A stretch of DNA of 51,191 nucleotides from JBGSZX01 sp964640545 (GTDB lineage: Bacteria > Bdellovibrionota > UBA2428), in NCBI GenBank assembly GCA_964640545.1, contig CAZXHL010000008.1, forward strand, positions 1 through 51,191. Reading direction: 5' to 3'. The position numbers were made by a program, and so were the translations under genes. Shown in pieces: positions 42,914 to 51,057 of this stretch. How positions within the stretch are numbered: position 1 is the stretch's first letter; each line of letters opens with the position of its first letter. The notes beneath the pieces are model-generated. The model was not told the DNA's origin. It worked only from the letters and a program-made list of their open reading frames with translations, and made no database searches.

Positions 42914-43317
42914 GCGAAAACACCACCTCCCCTTCAAACAGCAGCCCTGATAGCCAAAGCTCCAATTCCGGCGCCAATGCTTCCGCAAAGTTTCCGATCT
43001 CAATGACGGAGAAAGCTGCCGCTCAAATCAAAATGATTCAAGAGCGCGAAGATACTGTTCATAAGTATCTGAGAGTTTCTGTTGTGGGCGGTGGCTGTTC
43101 AGGTCTTTCTTACAAATTGAGTTTCGAAGAAGCCCCTGGCGAAAAGGACCGAGTCGAAGAATTCTTTGGAATCAAAATGTTAGCCGACCCTAAAAGCTTA
43201 TTGTTCCTCAAGGGAACGGAACTTGATTTCACCGACGGGCTTGATGGACAAGGTTTCGTTTTCCAAAATCCAAATGCCAAACAATCTTGCGGATGTGGAT
43301 CTAGTTTTTCAGCCTAG
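42910..43317 (+). CDS. iscA: A-type Fe-S carrier IscA/ErpA with Ser/Asn-rich N-terminal extension
   Basis: This 135-residue A-type carrier receives or delivers Fe-S clusters. The three cysteines are Cys63 (GGGCSGLSY), Cys127 and Cys129 (SCGCGSSFSA). The C-terminal NPNAKQSCGCGSSF resembles ErpA as much as IscA. About 28 residues before the domain are unusually Ser/Asn-rich (SPSNSSPDSQSSNSG), an extension not typical of the family. It lies inside the isc operon between iscU and hscB. Confidence 0.93.
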   Translation: MSENTTSPSNSSPDSQSSNSGANASAKFPISMTEKAAAQIKMIQEREDTVHKYLRVSVVGGGCSGLSYKLSFEEAPGEKDRVEEFFGIKMLADPKSLLFLKGTELDFTDGLDGQGFVFQNPNAKQSCGCGSSFSA

Positions 43318-43341
43318 TCTTTTCATTTCTTAAACGTTCCT

Positions 43342-43938
43342 ATGAAAATTTCCACTCCAAGCCATTTTTTCACTTTAGGCTGTGAGCCTTTTTGGTCCCT
43401 AAACCGAGATGACGAAGCCCTTCTAAAGGCGCACGTTATAAAACTTGGCCGCAGATTCCATCCAGATTTATTGGGGCTTGATGCGAGTGACGAAGAGCGC
43501 GAAAAAGCAGAAGCTCAATCATCTGCTATAAACTCAGCTTTTTTAAAATTACGAGATCAGGAAACTCGATGTGATTACATCATGAACGAAGCAGAAGCCC
43601 ATGATCCTGCACAATTCAGCCTCAAATCGAAAGTAGCCCTACCTCTAGAATTGTCCATGACTTATTTCGAACTGCAAGACAGCATTGTTGAGGGAAACAT
43701 TTCAGAAGGCGTGCGCAATGAAATCAACGATTTTTCAGCACAACTTAGATCGATCTTTGAAGAAGAAAAGCTGAAGCTCAACAAGGCACTCACTCGAATG
43801 CAAACTCCGCTCACTCTAAATGATTCCCCATCAAAAAACTGGGACCTTGACCTTGAGGGACTGAAGCACATAGCCGAGATACGAGGCCTTCAAAAATATC
43901 TCGACCGAATACTCATTGACATTCGTAAGTACCAATAG
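43342..43938 (+). CDS. hscB: Co-chaperone HscB
   Basis: HscB is the J-domain partner of HscA and delivers IscU to it. The J-domain HPD motif is at residues 40-42 (GRRFHPDLL). The C-terminal helical region of about 100 residues fits the IscU-binding domain. At 198 residues it is slightly longer than E. coli HscB (about 171), mainly in the C-terminal half. It is followed by hscA after 12 bases. Confidence 0.9.
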   Translation: MKISTPSHFFTLGCEPFWSLNRDDEALLKAHVIKLGRRFHPDLLGLDASDEEREKAEAQSSAINSAFLKLRDQETRCDYIMNEAEAHDPAQFSLKSKVALPLELSMTYFELQDSIVEGNISEGVRNEINDFSAQLRSIFEEEKLKLNKALTRMQTPLTLNDSPSKNWDLDLEGLKHIAEIRGLQKYLDRILIDIRKYQ

Positions 43939-43950
43939 GAACTTAGCTTC

Positions 43951-45834
43951 GTGCCCATTCAAATCGACCTAGGAAATTCATCCAAGAAATCTGAAAAGCC
44001 TGTCCGCAAAGGACCTATTTTAGGCATCGACCTTGGGACCACAAACAGCCTTGTGTCAGCCCTCAAAGATTCCAAAGTTCAAGTCCTTGAGTCAGAGGCC
44101 GGCGAACGCATTCTATCAAGCGTGGCGCTACTCAATGCCGAAGGCAAAGTGGAATCTGTCGGTGAAAACGCCAAGTCTCAGAAATCTACCCGCCATGAAG
44201 ATGTGCTGTTTTCAGTGAAACGATTGATGGGCCGCTCCCTAAAAGATCTTAGTGCTGAATTGGGCGACATCCCTTATCAACTAGAAGACGATGAACTCGG
44301 CGCTCAAGTACGCATCAAAACAGGCGGCAAGAGCGTTTCTCCCGTTGAAATTTCTGCTGAATTTCTCAAAGAATTAAAAGCTCGTGCAGAGAAGTCAGTA
44401 GGCGAAGAGTGCAATCAAGCCATCATCACCGTTCCAGCTTATTTTGACGATGCCCAGCGAAGCGCCACAAAAGCTGCGGGGCGCCTCGCTGGACTTCAAG
44501 TCTTACGCGTGATCAACGAGCCCACTGCCGCCGCCCTTGCCTATGGCTGGTCCAATGATAAACCAGGCACTGTCGCCATATTCGATCTTGGTGGCGGGAC
44601 ATTCGATATTTCAATTTTAAAAATTGAATCCAACACTTTCGAAGTTCTGTCCACCGCTGGCGACACCAGACTTGGTGGTGACGATCTCGATCGAGCTCTT
44701 GCAACCTGGGCCGAGAACCAACTCACTGCTGACCATGCTCTAAGAAAGATCGACCCCTCACAACTTCGCGCTTTATTGCTAGTTGAAGCTGAACGAGTCA
44801 AAATAGAATTATCCTCCAAGCAAAGTGCTCAATTTAAAATTGAATTTACTGGCGCCACACTTTCTCTAGAAATTGATCGAGCCACAGCTGAAAAGCAGTG
44901 GAGCGGACTCATGAACAAAACCCTAGAATGCTGTTCAAGAGCTATCGAAGACGCCAGGCTAAAAGTCGACGATATTAACGACGTCTTACTGGTTGGTGGA
45001 TCCACCAGGGTTCCTTATGTGAAAGCCAAAGTTTCAGAATTTTTCGGCAAGACGGCGAATGACTCCCTCAATCCGGATGAAGTTGTGAGCCTGGGTGCAG
45101 CTTTGCAGGGAGAAATCCTCTCCGGTCGCGGGGAAGATCGTCTTCTTATGGACGTCGTTCCCCTGAGCCTCGGTATTGAAACCGTCGGAGGAGCCGTGAG
45201 CAAACTCATCCACAGAAACTCTACTCTCCCTGTTGAAGCGAGAGAGATGTACACCAATCACGCACCCGAGCAAAATGCCTTCGACCTGCACATCCTCCAA
45301 GGAGAACGAGAATTAGTCAAAGACAACCGCTCACTTGCGAGATTCAAACTTCGAGGACTTGCCCCAGCACCTGCGGGCTATCACAGGATCGAAGTTCTCT
45401 TTAGAATCGACGCCAATGGAATCCTCAATGTAAGAGCGAAAGATCTTCGCTCCGAAAAAACCCACGAGATCGAAGTTCGCCCTAGCTTTGGCATAACGGA
45501 TGATGAATTGATGGGCATGCTTGAGAGTGCCTATGAGAACGCTGAGGGCGACATGTCGGCGAGGCAGCTTGTCGACCTGAAGGTCGAGGCGGAAGGCGTT
45601 GTCCGTGCCGCCACACTGACCATTGAGAACGTCAAGGACAAGGTTTCTGGTGAAGAGCTAGCCGAGTTTAAGGCCCGCCTCGTGGACCTCAAAAATGCTT
45701 TGAATTCAAACTCCTGGAAACAACTCAGAGAGGCCATGGACGAAATCGAGGCCTCCGGCAAAGACATCGCCGAGATGCAGATGAACACGGCCATTTCAGG
45801 GGCCTTGAAGAACAAAAATACGAACGATGTTTAG
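43951..45834 (+). CDS. hscA: Hsp70-type chaperone HscA (GTG start)
   Basis: HscA is the specialised Hsp70 that releases Fe-S clusters from IscU. The ATPase region includes GIDLGTTNSLV, IFDLGGGTFDIS and VLLVGGSTRVPYV; the substrate-binding domain follows. The length of 627 residues is normal. The start is GTG and about 25 residues precede the ATPase core, as in E. coli HscA. It ends the operon; no ferredoxin (fdx) or iscX gene follows, and 101 A/T-rich bases separate it from the next gene. Confidence 0.95.
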   Translation: MPIQIDLGNSSKKSEKPVRKGPILGIDLGTTNSLVSALKDSKVQVLESEAGERILSSVALLNAEGKVESVGENAKSQKSTRHEDVLFSVKRLMGRSLKDLSAELGDIPYQLEDDELGAQVRIKTGGKSVSPVEISAEFLKELKARAEKSVGEECNQAIITVPAYFDDAQRSATKAAGRLAGLQVLRVINEPTAAALAYGWSNDKPGTVAIFDLGGGTFDISILKIESNTFEVLSTAGDTRLGGDDLDRALATWAENQLTADHALRKIDPSQLRALLLVEAERVKIELSSKQSAQFKIEFTGATLSLEIDRATAEKQWSGLMNKTLECCSRAIEDARLKVDDINDVLLVGGSTRVPYVKAKVSEFFGKTANDSLNPDEVVSLGAALQGEILSGRGEDRLLMDVVPLSLGIETVGGAVSKLIHRNSTLPVEAREMYTNHAPEQNAFDLHILQGERELVKDNRSLARFKLRGLAPAPAGYHRIEVLFRIDANGILNVRAKDLRSEKTHEIEVRPSFGITDDELMGMLESAYENAEGDMSARQLVDLKVEAEGVVRAATLTIENVKDKVSGEELAEFKARLVDLKNALNSNSWKQLREAMDEIEASGKDIAEMQMNTAISGALKNKNTNDV

Positions 45835-45935
45835 CTCCAAACAAGCATTGCTAAAATTTGAATATACCGTAAATATTAAAAAAGTTTAATCGCAAAATAA
45901 CTATAGAATCTCCACAAACTGTCGATGCTTCCCCT

Positions 45936-46631
45936 ATGCTTGGGCAACTTCAACTTTCAATACTTCCGGGACAGATTCAAAATCCATTACCTCTAAAGCA
46001 ACAACACCTTTACGAGCAAACCTATAGTCATTGGAAACAAATCTGGACCGAGGTATTCCAAAAAGCTGGCGGCTTAAGTTGTTTAGATCCACACAACTTT
46101 TTGAGACAAAGCATCATCTGCGTTTTACACAAGGAAGGGGAAGTAGCTGCTATCTGCACTGGGACTATTTTTGATCTGAGTTCCCAGATATGGAATGACC
46201 ACCACTACCTCAAGCCATTCCCCGAAAGCACCATGCAGCAGCTAAGAAACACTGGTCACAACCATGTAATGAGCGGCGAATACCTCAGCGTATCAAGAAA
46301 TTTTAGGCGCGCCTTCTCACGAATCTCATTGGCAGAAATCATGATTGGACTTGTGCTAAAATGCTACGAATCTCTCGAGCTAGATGCCATATTCAACACG
46401 ACGGTCAAAGAAGTCAAAACCGACAAAATGTGCAAGAAATTTGGCTTTCAGGAAATTGGAAGCTACCAAAAATATGGCCTGAACTGCGCGCTACTCATGA
46501 ACAATTTTTCCACCCTTAGTGGGCATCCGGACCCCGAAACCCAAGCCCTTATTCAACAGTTGTTTGCAAGTGCCAGCAACTTCACCACATTCCATCAATT
46601 CAATAATCACCGTACATTAAAAGCTGCTTAG
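45936..46631 (+). CDS. GNAT-fold acyltransferase-like protein (possible N-acyl amino acid or similar synthase)
   Basis: This 231-residue protein shows GNAT-like features in its second half: SGEYLSVSRNFRRAFSRIS, then an amphipathic helix (LAEIMIGLVLKCYESL), a strand (LDAIFNTTVKE) and KMCKKFGFQEIG. This order recalls N-acyl amino acid synthases and the autoinducer-synthase fold, but substrate and donor are unknown. The N-terminal 50 residues are not recognised. The next gene, a haem-oxygenase-like diiron enzyme, starts 8 bases after its stop, so they likely act in one pathway. The start codon is weakly supported; a -10-like TATAGA lies at 45902-45907. Confidence 0.55.
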   Translation: MLGQLQLSILPGQIQNPLPLKQQHLYEQTYSHWKQIWTEVFQKAGGLSCLDPHNFLRQSIICVLHKEGEVAAICTGTIFDLSSQIWNDHHYLKPFPESTMQQLRNTGHNHVMSGEYLSVSRNFRRAFSRISLAEIMIGLVLKCYESLELDAIFNTTVKEVKTDKMCKKFGFQEIGSYQKYGLNCALLMNNFSTLSGHPDPETQALIQQLFASASNFTTFHQFNNHRTLKAA

Positions 46632-46639
46632 GAGGAACT

Positions 46640-47281
46640 ATGAACATCACAGAATTCAAAGAACATTATGAAACTGCCCAAACAAAGGTGGATCCTTTTT
46701 TTGAATCCTTTAACTGGGGGGACCAAGAAACTTACATCAACTGGCTAGCGAGCACTTACGAATACGCCGTACAATCAACTCGAATTCTTGCCCTAACTGC
46801 TGGATTTTTTCCAAAAACAATGACGGCTTATTCCAACCGATTCATCGCTCACGCAGCCGAAGAAAAAAACCATGACAAACTCATCGAATCCGACGCCAAA
46901 AGCTTTGGAATTGATATTAGTCAACTTAAGCCAAGCCCCGTTGCCGAAGCTTTTCATAAATCTCTTTACTATTGGATTTTCAACGGTCAACCACTCGCTA
47001 TTTTTGGATGGATTTTAGCCCTCGAAGGCATCGCAGTGAGACACGGGAAACCGGCCTACGCAAAAGCTGAAAAAGCATTCGGGAAAAAGGGAACACTTTT
47101 CTTAAAAGTTCATGCCGAAGAAGACGAAGATCATCTCACCAAAGCTTTTGAGTCTATTTCCGAGCTAAAAAGCGATGAACTAGAACAAGTAGCTCAAGGT
47201 TTTGACCTTTACCTCAGCCTTTACCAGCAAATGCTTGAAACGGCGCAATCACACTCTGGGCTCCGTTCAAACGCAGCATAA
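46640..47281 (+). CDS. Haem-oxygenase-like diiron oxidase/oxygenase (HDO) family protein
   Basis: This 213-residue helical protein has the metal-ligand pattern of the iron-containing haem-oxygenase-like family: ExxH at Glu75/His78 (HAAEEKNHDK), Glu129 in LALEGIAVRHG, and HxxxDxxH at His158/Asp162/His165 (VHAEEDEDH). Members include UndA, CADD and BesC, which use O2 for decarboxylation, desaturation or amine oxidation. A strong ribosome binding site, GGAGGA, precedes it. Coupling to the GNAT-like gene suggests that it modifies the product or substrate of that enzyme (inference). The specific chemistry cannot be predicted. Confidence 0.75.
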   Translation: MNITEFKEHYETAQTKVDPFFESFNWGDQETYINWLASTYEYAVQSTRILALTAGFFPKTMTAYSNRFIAHAAEEKNHDKLIESDAKSFGIDISQLKPSPVAEAFHKSLYYWIFNGQPLAIFGWILALEGIAVRHGKPAYAKAEKAFGKKGTLFLKVHAEEDEDHLTKAFESISELKSDELEQVAQGFDLYLSLYQQMLETAQSHSGLRSNAA

Positions 47282-47308
47282 AAGACGAAGGTTAGGTCCA
47301 GTCCAAAC

Positions 47309-48013
47309 TTAAATGGAAAGTTCGCGAGATGGATCTAGCCCAGTTCTTTTTCCAATGATCTGTACCTTTGAAACAACTAAATAGCCCGCAAGCTGCTTAT
47401 CTCTCGTGGTCAACCTCGCAAGCGTGTGGAAATGTGCATCTAAAATATAGTTTTGAGTCGACATGGTTTCTTCAAGGCGATGAGCACTCACTCCAGAAGA
47501 AACAACGCTTGGCCCCGACTCCAACAGAAGAGCCCCTATGCGAGATATACAGGCCTGGGTCATCTCAGGAGATCTCAGATATCTTTGAGGCCAAGGAATA
47601 CAGAATATCTCCTCTAAAGTATAGGAGCAGATTTTCATGAAGTTAATATTCCGCCATATTTGAACATGGTTTAAGTCGTATGCCTCAATCGTGTCGCCTG
47701 GACCAATATTTGAAAAAAGATCCGAAGGGGGTAATACACCAAGTACATTCAAAATACTCCACAAACCGTTTGCACTCACGCCCCCCATAACTGTTAAATT
47801 GCGGGCTTCAACCTCCAAGCTAGCCAAGTAATTTTTTGCATGCATCAATGCAACTTTTTTATCTGGTGTTTCCAAACGAGAAAAATGAGGGAATTCTATC
47901 CCGATCGAAGGTCGAACGTGTACTTCACATTCATTCAGTATCTGAGAAATCTTCTCACAGGTCTCTGAGAATTCTCCCACTATATCTGCCGCTATGTTGT
48001 GGTTCCGTAACAT
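47309..48013 (-). CDS. Possible PAS-domain-like protein of unknown function
   Basis: This 234-residue protein (ATG 48013; TTG 48043 also possible) is weakly recognised. Residues about 140-225 have a PAS-like pattern: ICSYTLEEIFCIPWPQRYL, then a helix with LLLESGP, then alternating strands ending in DKQLAGYLVVSKVQI. The first half includes EFSETCEKISQILNEC and a possible strand NLTVMGGVS. If it is a PAS sensor it could bind a small ligand. It is convergent with the HDO gene, with a 27-base gap, and lies next to two small regulators. Confidence in the fold is low. Confidence 0.45.
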   Translation of the reverse strand: MLRNHNIAADIVGEFSETCEKISQILNECEVHVRPSIGIEFPHFSRLETPDKKVALMHAKNYLASLEVEARNLTVMGGVSANGLWSILNVLGVLPPSDLFSNIGPGDTIEAYDLNHVQIWRNINFMKICSYTLEEIFCIPWPQRYLRSPEMTQACISRIGALLLESGPSVVSSGVSAHRLEETMSTQNYILDAHFHTLARLTTRDKQLAGYLVVSKVQIIGKRTGLDPSRELSI

Positions 48014-48116
48014 TGGACGAAGGGTAGCTTTCCGCACCCCCAAGAGTCAACCATTTCGCCTTAACTAGCCCTCATGATTAAGAAAATTTACCCCCCTCAT
48101 TGCGGATCGTACTTGA

Positions 48117-48156
48117 ATCTTCCATGATTTTCTAGAAAGCTAAAGTCATGGAAGAT
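48117..48156. promoter_or_regulatory. Inverted repeat over the start of the XRE regulator (likely operator)
   Basis: ATCTTCCATGA (48117-48127) and TCATGGAAGAT (48146-48156) form a perfect 11-bp inverted repeat with centres about 29 bp apart. The right half-site contains the gene's ATG. A -10-like TAGAAA lies between them. The layout fits autorepression by the encoded regulator. Confidence 0.6.
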
Positions 48157-48432
48157 CTTCGTTTCGAAAAAATTGGGCATTATTTTAAGCAGATACGACT
48201 CGACCAAGGTCTGACCCAATCTCAACTAGCAAATCTTCTAGGTTTTAAGTCAGCCCAAATCGTGTCCAACTGGGAACGCGGCCAATGCGCGCCCCCAACA
48301 AATAGCATTGGAGAGCTAATTCAACACTTCAACTTAGACATGAATGAAGTCTTAGATATGATCACCGCAGCCAATCGAGACTACCTCCAACAAGAGTTCA
48401 AACGAGCCAGGAAAAAGAAGTCCGCTTCCTAA
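48148..48432 (+). CDS. XRE-type HTH regulator
   Basis: This 94-residue protein is a compact XRE/Cro-type DNA-binding protein: FEKIGHYFKQIRLDQGLTQS, then QLANLLGFKSAQIVSNWERG, then a C-terminal helix and a basic tail (RARKKKSAS). It probably binds as a dimer. A perfect inverted repeat spans its start, suggesting autoregulation. It precedes the winged-helix gene by 65 bases. Its targets may include the nearby acyltransferase/HDO genes (inference). Confidence 0.85.
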   Translation: MEDLRFEKIGHYFKQIRLDQGLTQSQLANLLGFKSAQIVSNWERGQCAPPTNSIGELIQHFNLDMNEVLDMITAANRDYLQQEFKRARKKKSAS

Positions 48433-48464
48433 AAATATAATTAGCAGCGCCAAATAAATATCTT

Positions 48465-48492
48465 TTGTTTATAAACATATTATGTTTATATT
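48465..48492 (+). promoter_or_regulatory. Promoter with palindromic operator for the winged-helix gene
   Basis: TTGTTT (48465-48470) and TATATT (48487-48492) are 16 bases apart. The palindrome TATAAACAT-ATT-ATGTTTATA (48470-48490) occupies the spacer and overlaps the -10. Transcription would begin at about 48499, at the ATG, so the mRNA would be leaderless. A bound repressor would block the promoter. Confidence 0.55.
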
Positions 48493-48497
48493 ACGAC

Positions 48498-48827
48498 ATG
48501 AATGACGTGACCCTCACCGCCACCGAACTTGAATTGGACTCTGTGGCTTTTCGCTTACGCTATGCCGGTGAACAGAGCCCTGAATTAACTTCAATTGAAT
48601 TCAGAATCCTAGCCCTCTTCCAACTCATGGGTTATGCCCCTCTGTCCAAAGAAGTGATCCAGAAGCGCGTTTGGGGCAGAGTCCAATCCAGAGACAAGAC
48701 TCTAAACGTCCACTTTACCTATTTGAGAAAAAAACTAGCACCTGTAGGCCTCACGGTTACTTATTTGAAGCCAGGAAACTTTGTCATCTCAACACAAGCT
48801 CCCGCCCTAGACACAATCGAAGGCTGA
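48498..48827 (+). CDS. OmpR-type winged-helix protein lacking a receiver domain
   Basis: This 109-residue protein contains only the C-terminal winged-helix DNA-binding domain of OmpR-family regulators: LTSIEFRILALFQLMGYAPLSKE, then RDKTLNVHFTYLRKKL and a beta hairpin (TVTYLKPGNFVIST). No receiver domain precedes it, so it cannot be a classic response regulator. The ATG at 48498 is preferred because it aligns with the domain and a leaderless promoter; an ATG at 48465 would start before the promoter. It follows the XRE gene. Confidence 0.8.
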   Translation: MNDVTLTATELELDSVAFRLRYAGEQSPELTSIEFRILALFQLMGYAPLSKEVIQKRVWGRVQSRDKTLNVHFTYLRKKLAPVGLTVTYLKPGNFVISTQAPALDTIEG

Positions 48828-48902
48828 CTCTCTCAATTGGAACTGTATTTTTCCTCGTAATCTGGACTTTTTAGTCCTGAATAGGCATGCTAAGCTCCTG
48901 AT

Positions 48903-49535
48903 ATGGCTGAAATTTCAAATCCGGCAATTCCTGGTCTCATGAACCCTGCAGTAGCAACAGGAGAAAATTTTCTTCTGACTCAGCTCGACAACGTTGTGAA
49001 CTGGGGTCGTAAAAATTCGCTTTGGCCGATGACCTTCGGACTCGCTTGCTGCGCGATTGAAATGATGGCGACTGGTGCTTCTAGTTATGACCTCGAAAGA
49101 TTTGGATGCGGAGTTTTCCGTGCCACCCCAAGACAATCTGATTTCATGATTGTTGCGGGAACAGTCACGTTAAAAATGGCTTCACGCGTGAAGCTTCTCT
49201 ACGATCAGATGCCTGATCCTAAATGGGTTATTGCCATGGGATCTTGCGCAACCAAAGGTGGACCCTACTGGAAAGAAGGCTACAACGTTTTAAAAGGTGT
49301 AGACCGAGTTGTGCCTGTGGATGTTTATGTTCCAGGTTGCCCGCCAAGACCAGAAGCTTTGATCGACGGACTCATTAAGCTACAACAAAAAGTTGCAGTA
49401 TCACGACCAACTCGTGGTGATCACGCAGGCCCCTTCGGAAGAAGAGGCCGTCAGGTGGGACAACCCAACGAAAAACTTGGTGTTGACGAACACGGCATGG
49501 CCAAAGCCTCAGAACAAGAATCTGAAACCGCCTAA
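48903..49535 (+). CDS. nuoB: NADH-quinone oxidoreductase subunit B (NuoB), stand-alone
   Basis: NuoB carries the N2 Fe-S cluster, the last electron carrier before quinone in complex I. The ligands are Cys49-Cys50 (LACCAIEM), Cys115 (GSCATKGG) and Cys146 (PGCPPRP). The core is well conserved. The C-terminal extension after about residue 165 is Gly/Arg-rich, then acidic. No other nuo gene is present on either side, which is unusual because nuoB normally sits with nuoA, C and D. The stop overlaps the SRPBCC gene start (TAATG). Confidence 0.93.
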   Translation: MAEISNPAIPGLMNPAVATGENFLLTQLDNVVNWGRKNSLWPMTFGLACCAIEMMATGASSYDLERFGCGVFRATPRQSDFMIVAGTVTLKMASRVKLLYDQMPDPKWVIAMGSCATKGGPYWKEGYNVLKGVDRVVPVDVYVPGCPPRPEALIDGLIKLQQKVAVSRPTRGDHAGPFGRRGRQVGQPNEKLGVDEHGMAKASEQESETA

Positions 49536-50101
49536 TGTCTAGCCGCTTCCGCAAACTTGAATCTCGCCAGTGGGTGCCCAATCCCGTTGAAGACGTCATT
49601 GCGATCTTCAAAGACCCCAATGTCCTAAGTGAGATGGCCCCACCCCACATGCACGCCACCATTGAATGTGACGGCCCTACCCGCAACGAGGCACAAGTCA
49701 TCATCCGCATGAAGGCCTACGGAATTGTTCCACTAAAGTGGCTATCAAAGATCAGTGACGTTGAGGAAAGTGAAACTCACTTCAAGTTCGTGGACATTCA
49801 AATCTCTGGCCCATTTGCACATTGGAAACACACCCATGTGATCAGAAAAGCTGACGGAGACTTCCATGGGCGCAGTGGTCAAGACGTGCATATCGACCAA
49901 CCCGGCACTTGGGTCGAAGACAGTGTGGAATATAAAATGCCCTTTTCCACAATCGGAAGCATTGCTCATAAGTTATTTGCCAGGTCACAGCTCGAATCGA
50001 TGTTTGCGTTTCGCAAGAAAGTACTGGTTGAAATACTTGCGAGAAATTCTGAATCGTCAAAAACAGATCTTGCCGAAGGCGCTCCGCAAACCGAAACTTA
50101 A
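49535..50101 (+). CDS. SRPBCC (START-like) family protein
   Basis: This 188-residue protein fits the SRPBCC/START-like ligand-binding fold: an N-terminal strand and helix (FRKLESRQWVPNPVEDVIAI, then FKDPNVLSEMAPP), a run of long strands (THFKFVDIQISGPFAHWKHTH), and a C-terminal helix (FAFRKKVLVEILARN). Members bind hydrophobic ligands such as lipids or quinones. Overlap with nuoB (TAATG) suggests co-translation and perhaps a quinone-linked role, but that is inference. The 3' end overlaps the convergent gene by 4 bases. Confidence 0.75.
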   Translation: MSSRFRKLESRQWVPNPVEDVIAIFKDPNVLSEMAPPHMHATIECDGPTRNEAQVIIRMKAYGIVPLKWLSKISDVEESETHFKFVDIQISGPFAHWKHTHVIRKADGDFHGRSGQDVHIDQPGTWVEDSVEYKMPFSTIGSIAHKLFARSQLESMFAFRKKVLVEILARNSESSKTDLAEGAPQTET

Positions 50102-50961
50102 GCTTCTTGAATCAATTCGTTTGCGCCTAGGTATTCTCTAATCGACGTCGTCTTCAAACCAACGCCAGCCATTCGTATAAAACCTGCTCCCTCACTAAAT
50201 CCGTAAACTTTCGTTTTCGAGCTAAGCGTTGATCTCGTCTGATAAAAATTCTGCGGAGTGAGAGTATAAAGCTCAAAAGTTTTTTTGCCTTCGGCCGAAC
50301 GATCCTGCTTCAGATACTCCATTCCCCAGAATTGGCCGAAATCGTTAGTCGAGAGCTCCTCAAAAATCTTCTCCAGAAAATAGTCCGAAATCTCAGCCAC
50401 AACCGGAATGCTGAGCTCCTGATACTCTTCGTCGTAGTTTTTAAAGGCCTGCAAGTTGATCGGCGGCAGCTCAAACTTTGGCTCAGGCCAAAGATCATCC
50501 TCAAAAACTCGCAGACGCTTACCAAAATCAAGCCCCTCAGGACCAATCCATGGCAGGGCCTCATTTTTATGGAAGGCACTTCTAGCAATCACCACAGAAG
50601 AAAGAGTCGCCCTCGCCAGCTCCTCGTAAAGATCTGAATAGTGCTTATTGAGGAGCTCACCCTCCTCCAAAAGTACGGCTGTGAAGCTAGGATTCCAGTC
50701 CTTGTGTTTGGAAAGCCAAGATTCGAGCTCGATGTCTTGGCAGAGGAGATGGCTAGGCCACTCCACCTGAATCACGCCCTCGGCCTGCTCCTCTATGATC
50801 TTCTCAATCTGGCTCACCATAGACTCAAAGGTCTGATCGGAGTCCGTGAAACACAAACTCTGGAGTAGCTGGACGGGGGCGAGTTCGGCGGAGCGCATCA
50901 TCCACCGTCTCTGCCCGCTCAAAGGAGCGCCCCACACAAAACTTAGCTCTTTTTCAGTCAT
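50098..50961 (-). CDS. Hypothetical cytoplasmic protein
   Basis: I do not recognise this 287-residue protein. It has no signal peptide or membrane segment. The first 130 residues contain several Trp residues and a helical segment (FESMVSQIEKIIEEQAE). The middle is acidic and Pro-rich (FEDDLWPEPKFELPPI). The C-terminal region has strand-like segments (VYGFSEGAGFIRMAG). It overlaps the SRPBCC gene by 4 bases in the convergent orientation. A tRNA gene lies about 100 bases beyond its 5' end. Confidence 0.7.
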   Translation of the reverse strand: MTEKELSFVWGAPLSGQRRWMMRSAELAPVQLLQSLCFTDSDQTFESMVSQIEKIIEEQAEGVIQVEWPSHLLCQDIELESWLSKHKDWNPSFTAVLLEEGELLNKHYSDLYEELARATLSSVVIARSAFHKNEALPWIGPEGLDFGKRLRVFEDDLWPEPKFELPPINLQAFKNYDEEYQELSIPVVAEISDYFLEKIFEELSTNDFGQFWGMEYLKQDRSAEGKKTFELYTLTPQNFYQTRSTLSSKTKVYGFSEGAGFIRMAGVGLKTTSIREYLGANELIQEA

Positions 50962-51057
50962 AGCAAACTTTACCCTACTCGATATTCAGGCTATATCTCA
51001 ATGTTCCTAGTGGAGCAATCCCGGGAACGCCATGACATCACAAGTGTCGCATCTCAC

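Noticed and set aside
45936..46631. Calling the GNAT-like protein a LuxI-type homoserine lactone synthase
   Set aside because: The conserved LuxI residues are not evident and no LuxR partner is present; only a general GNAT-like pattern is seen.
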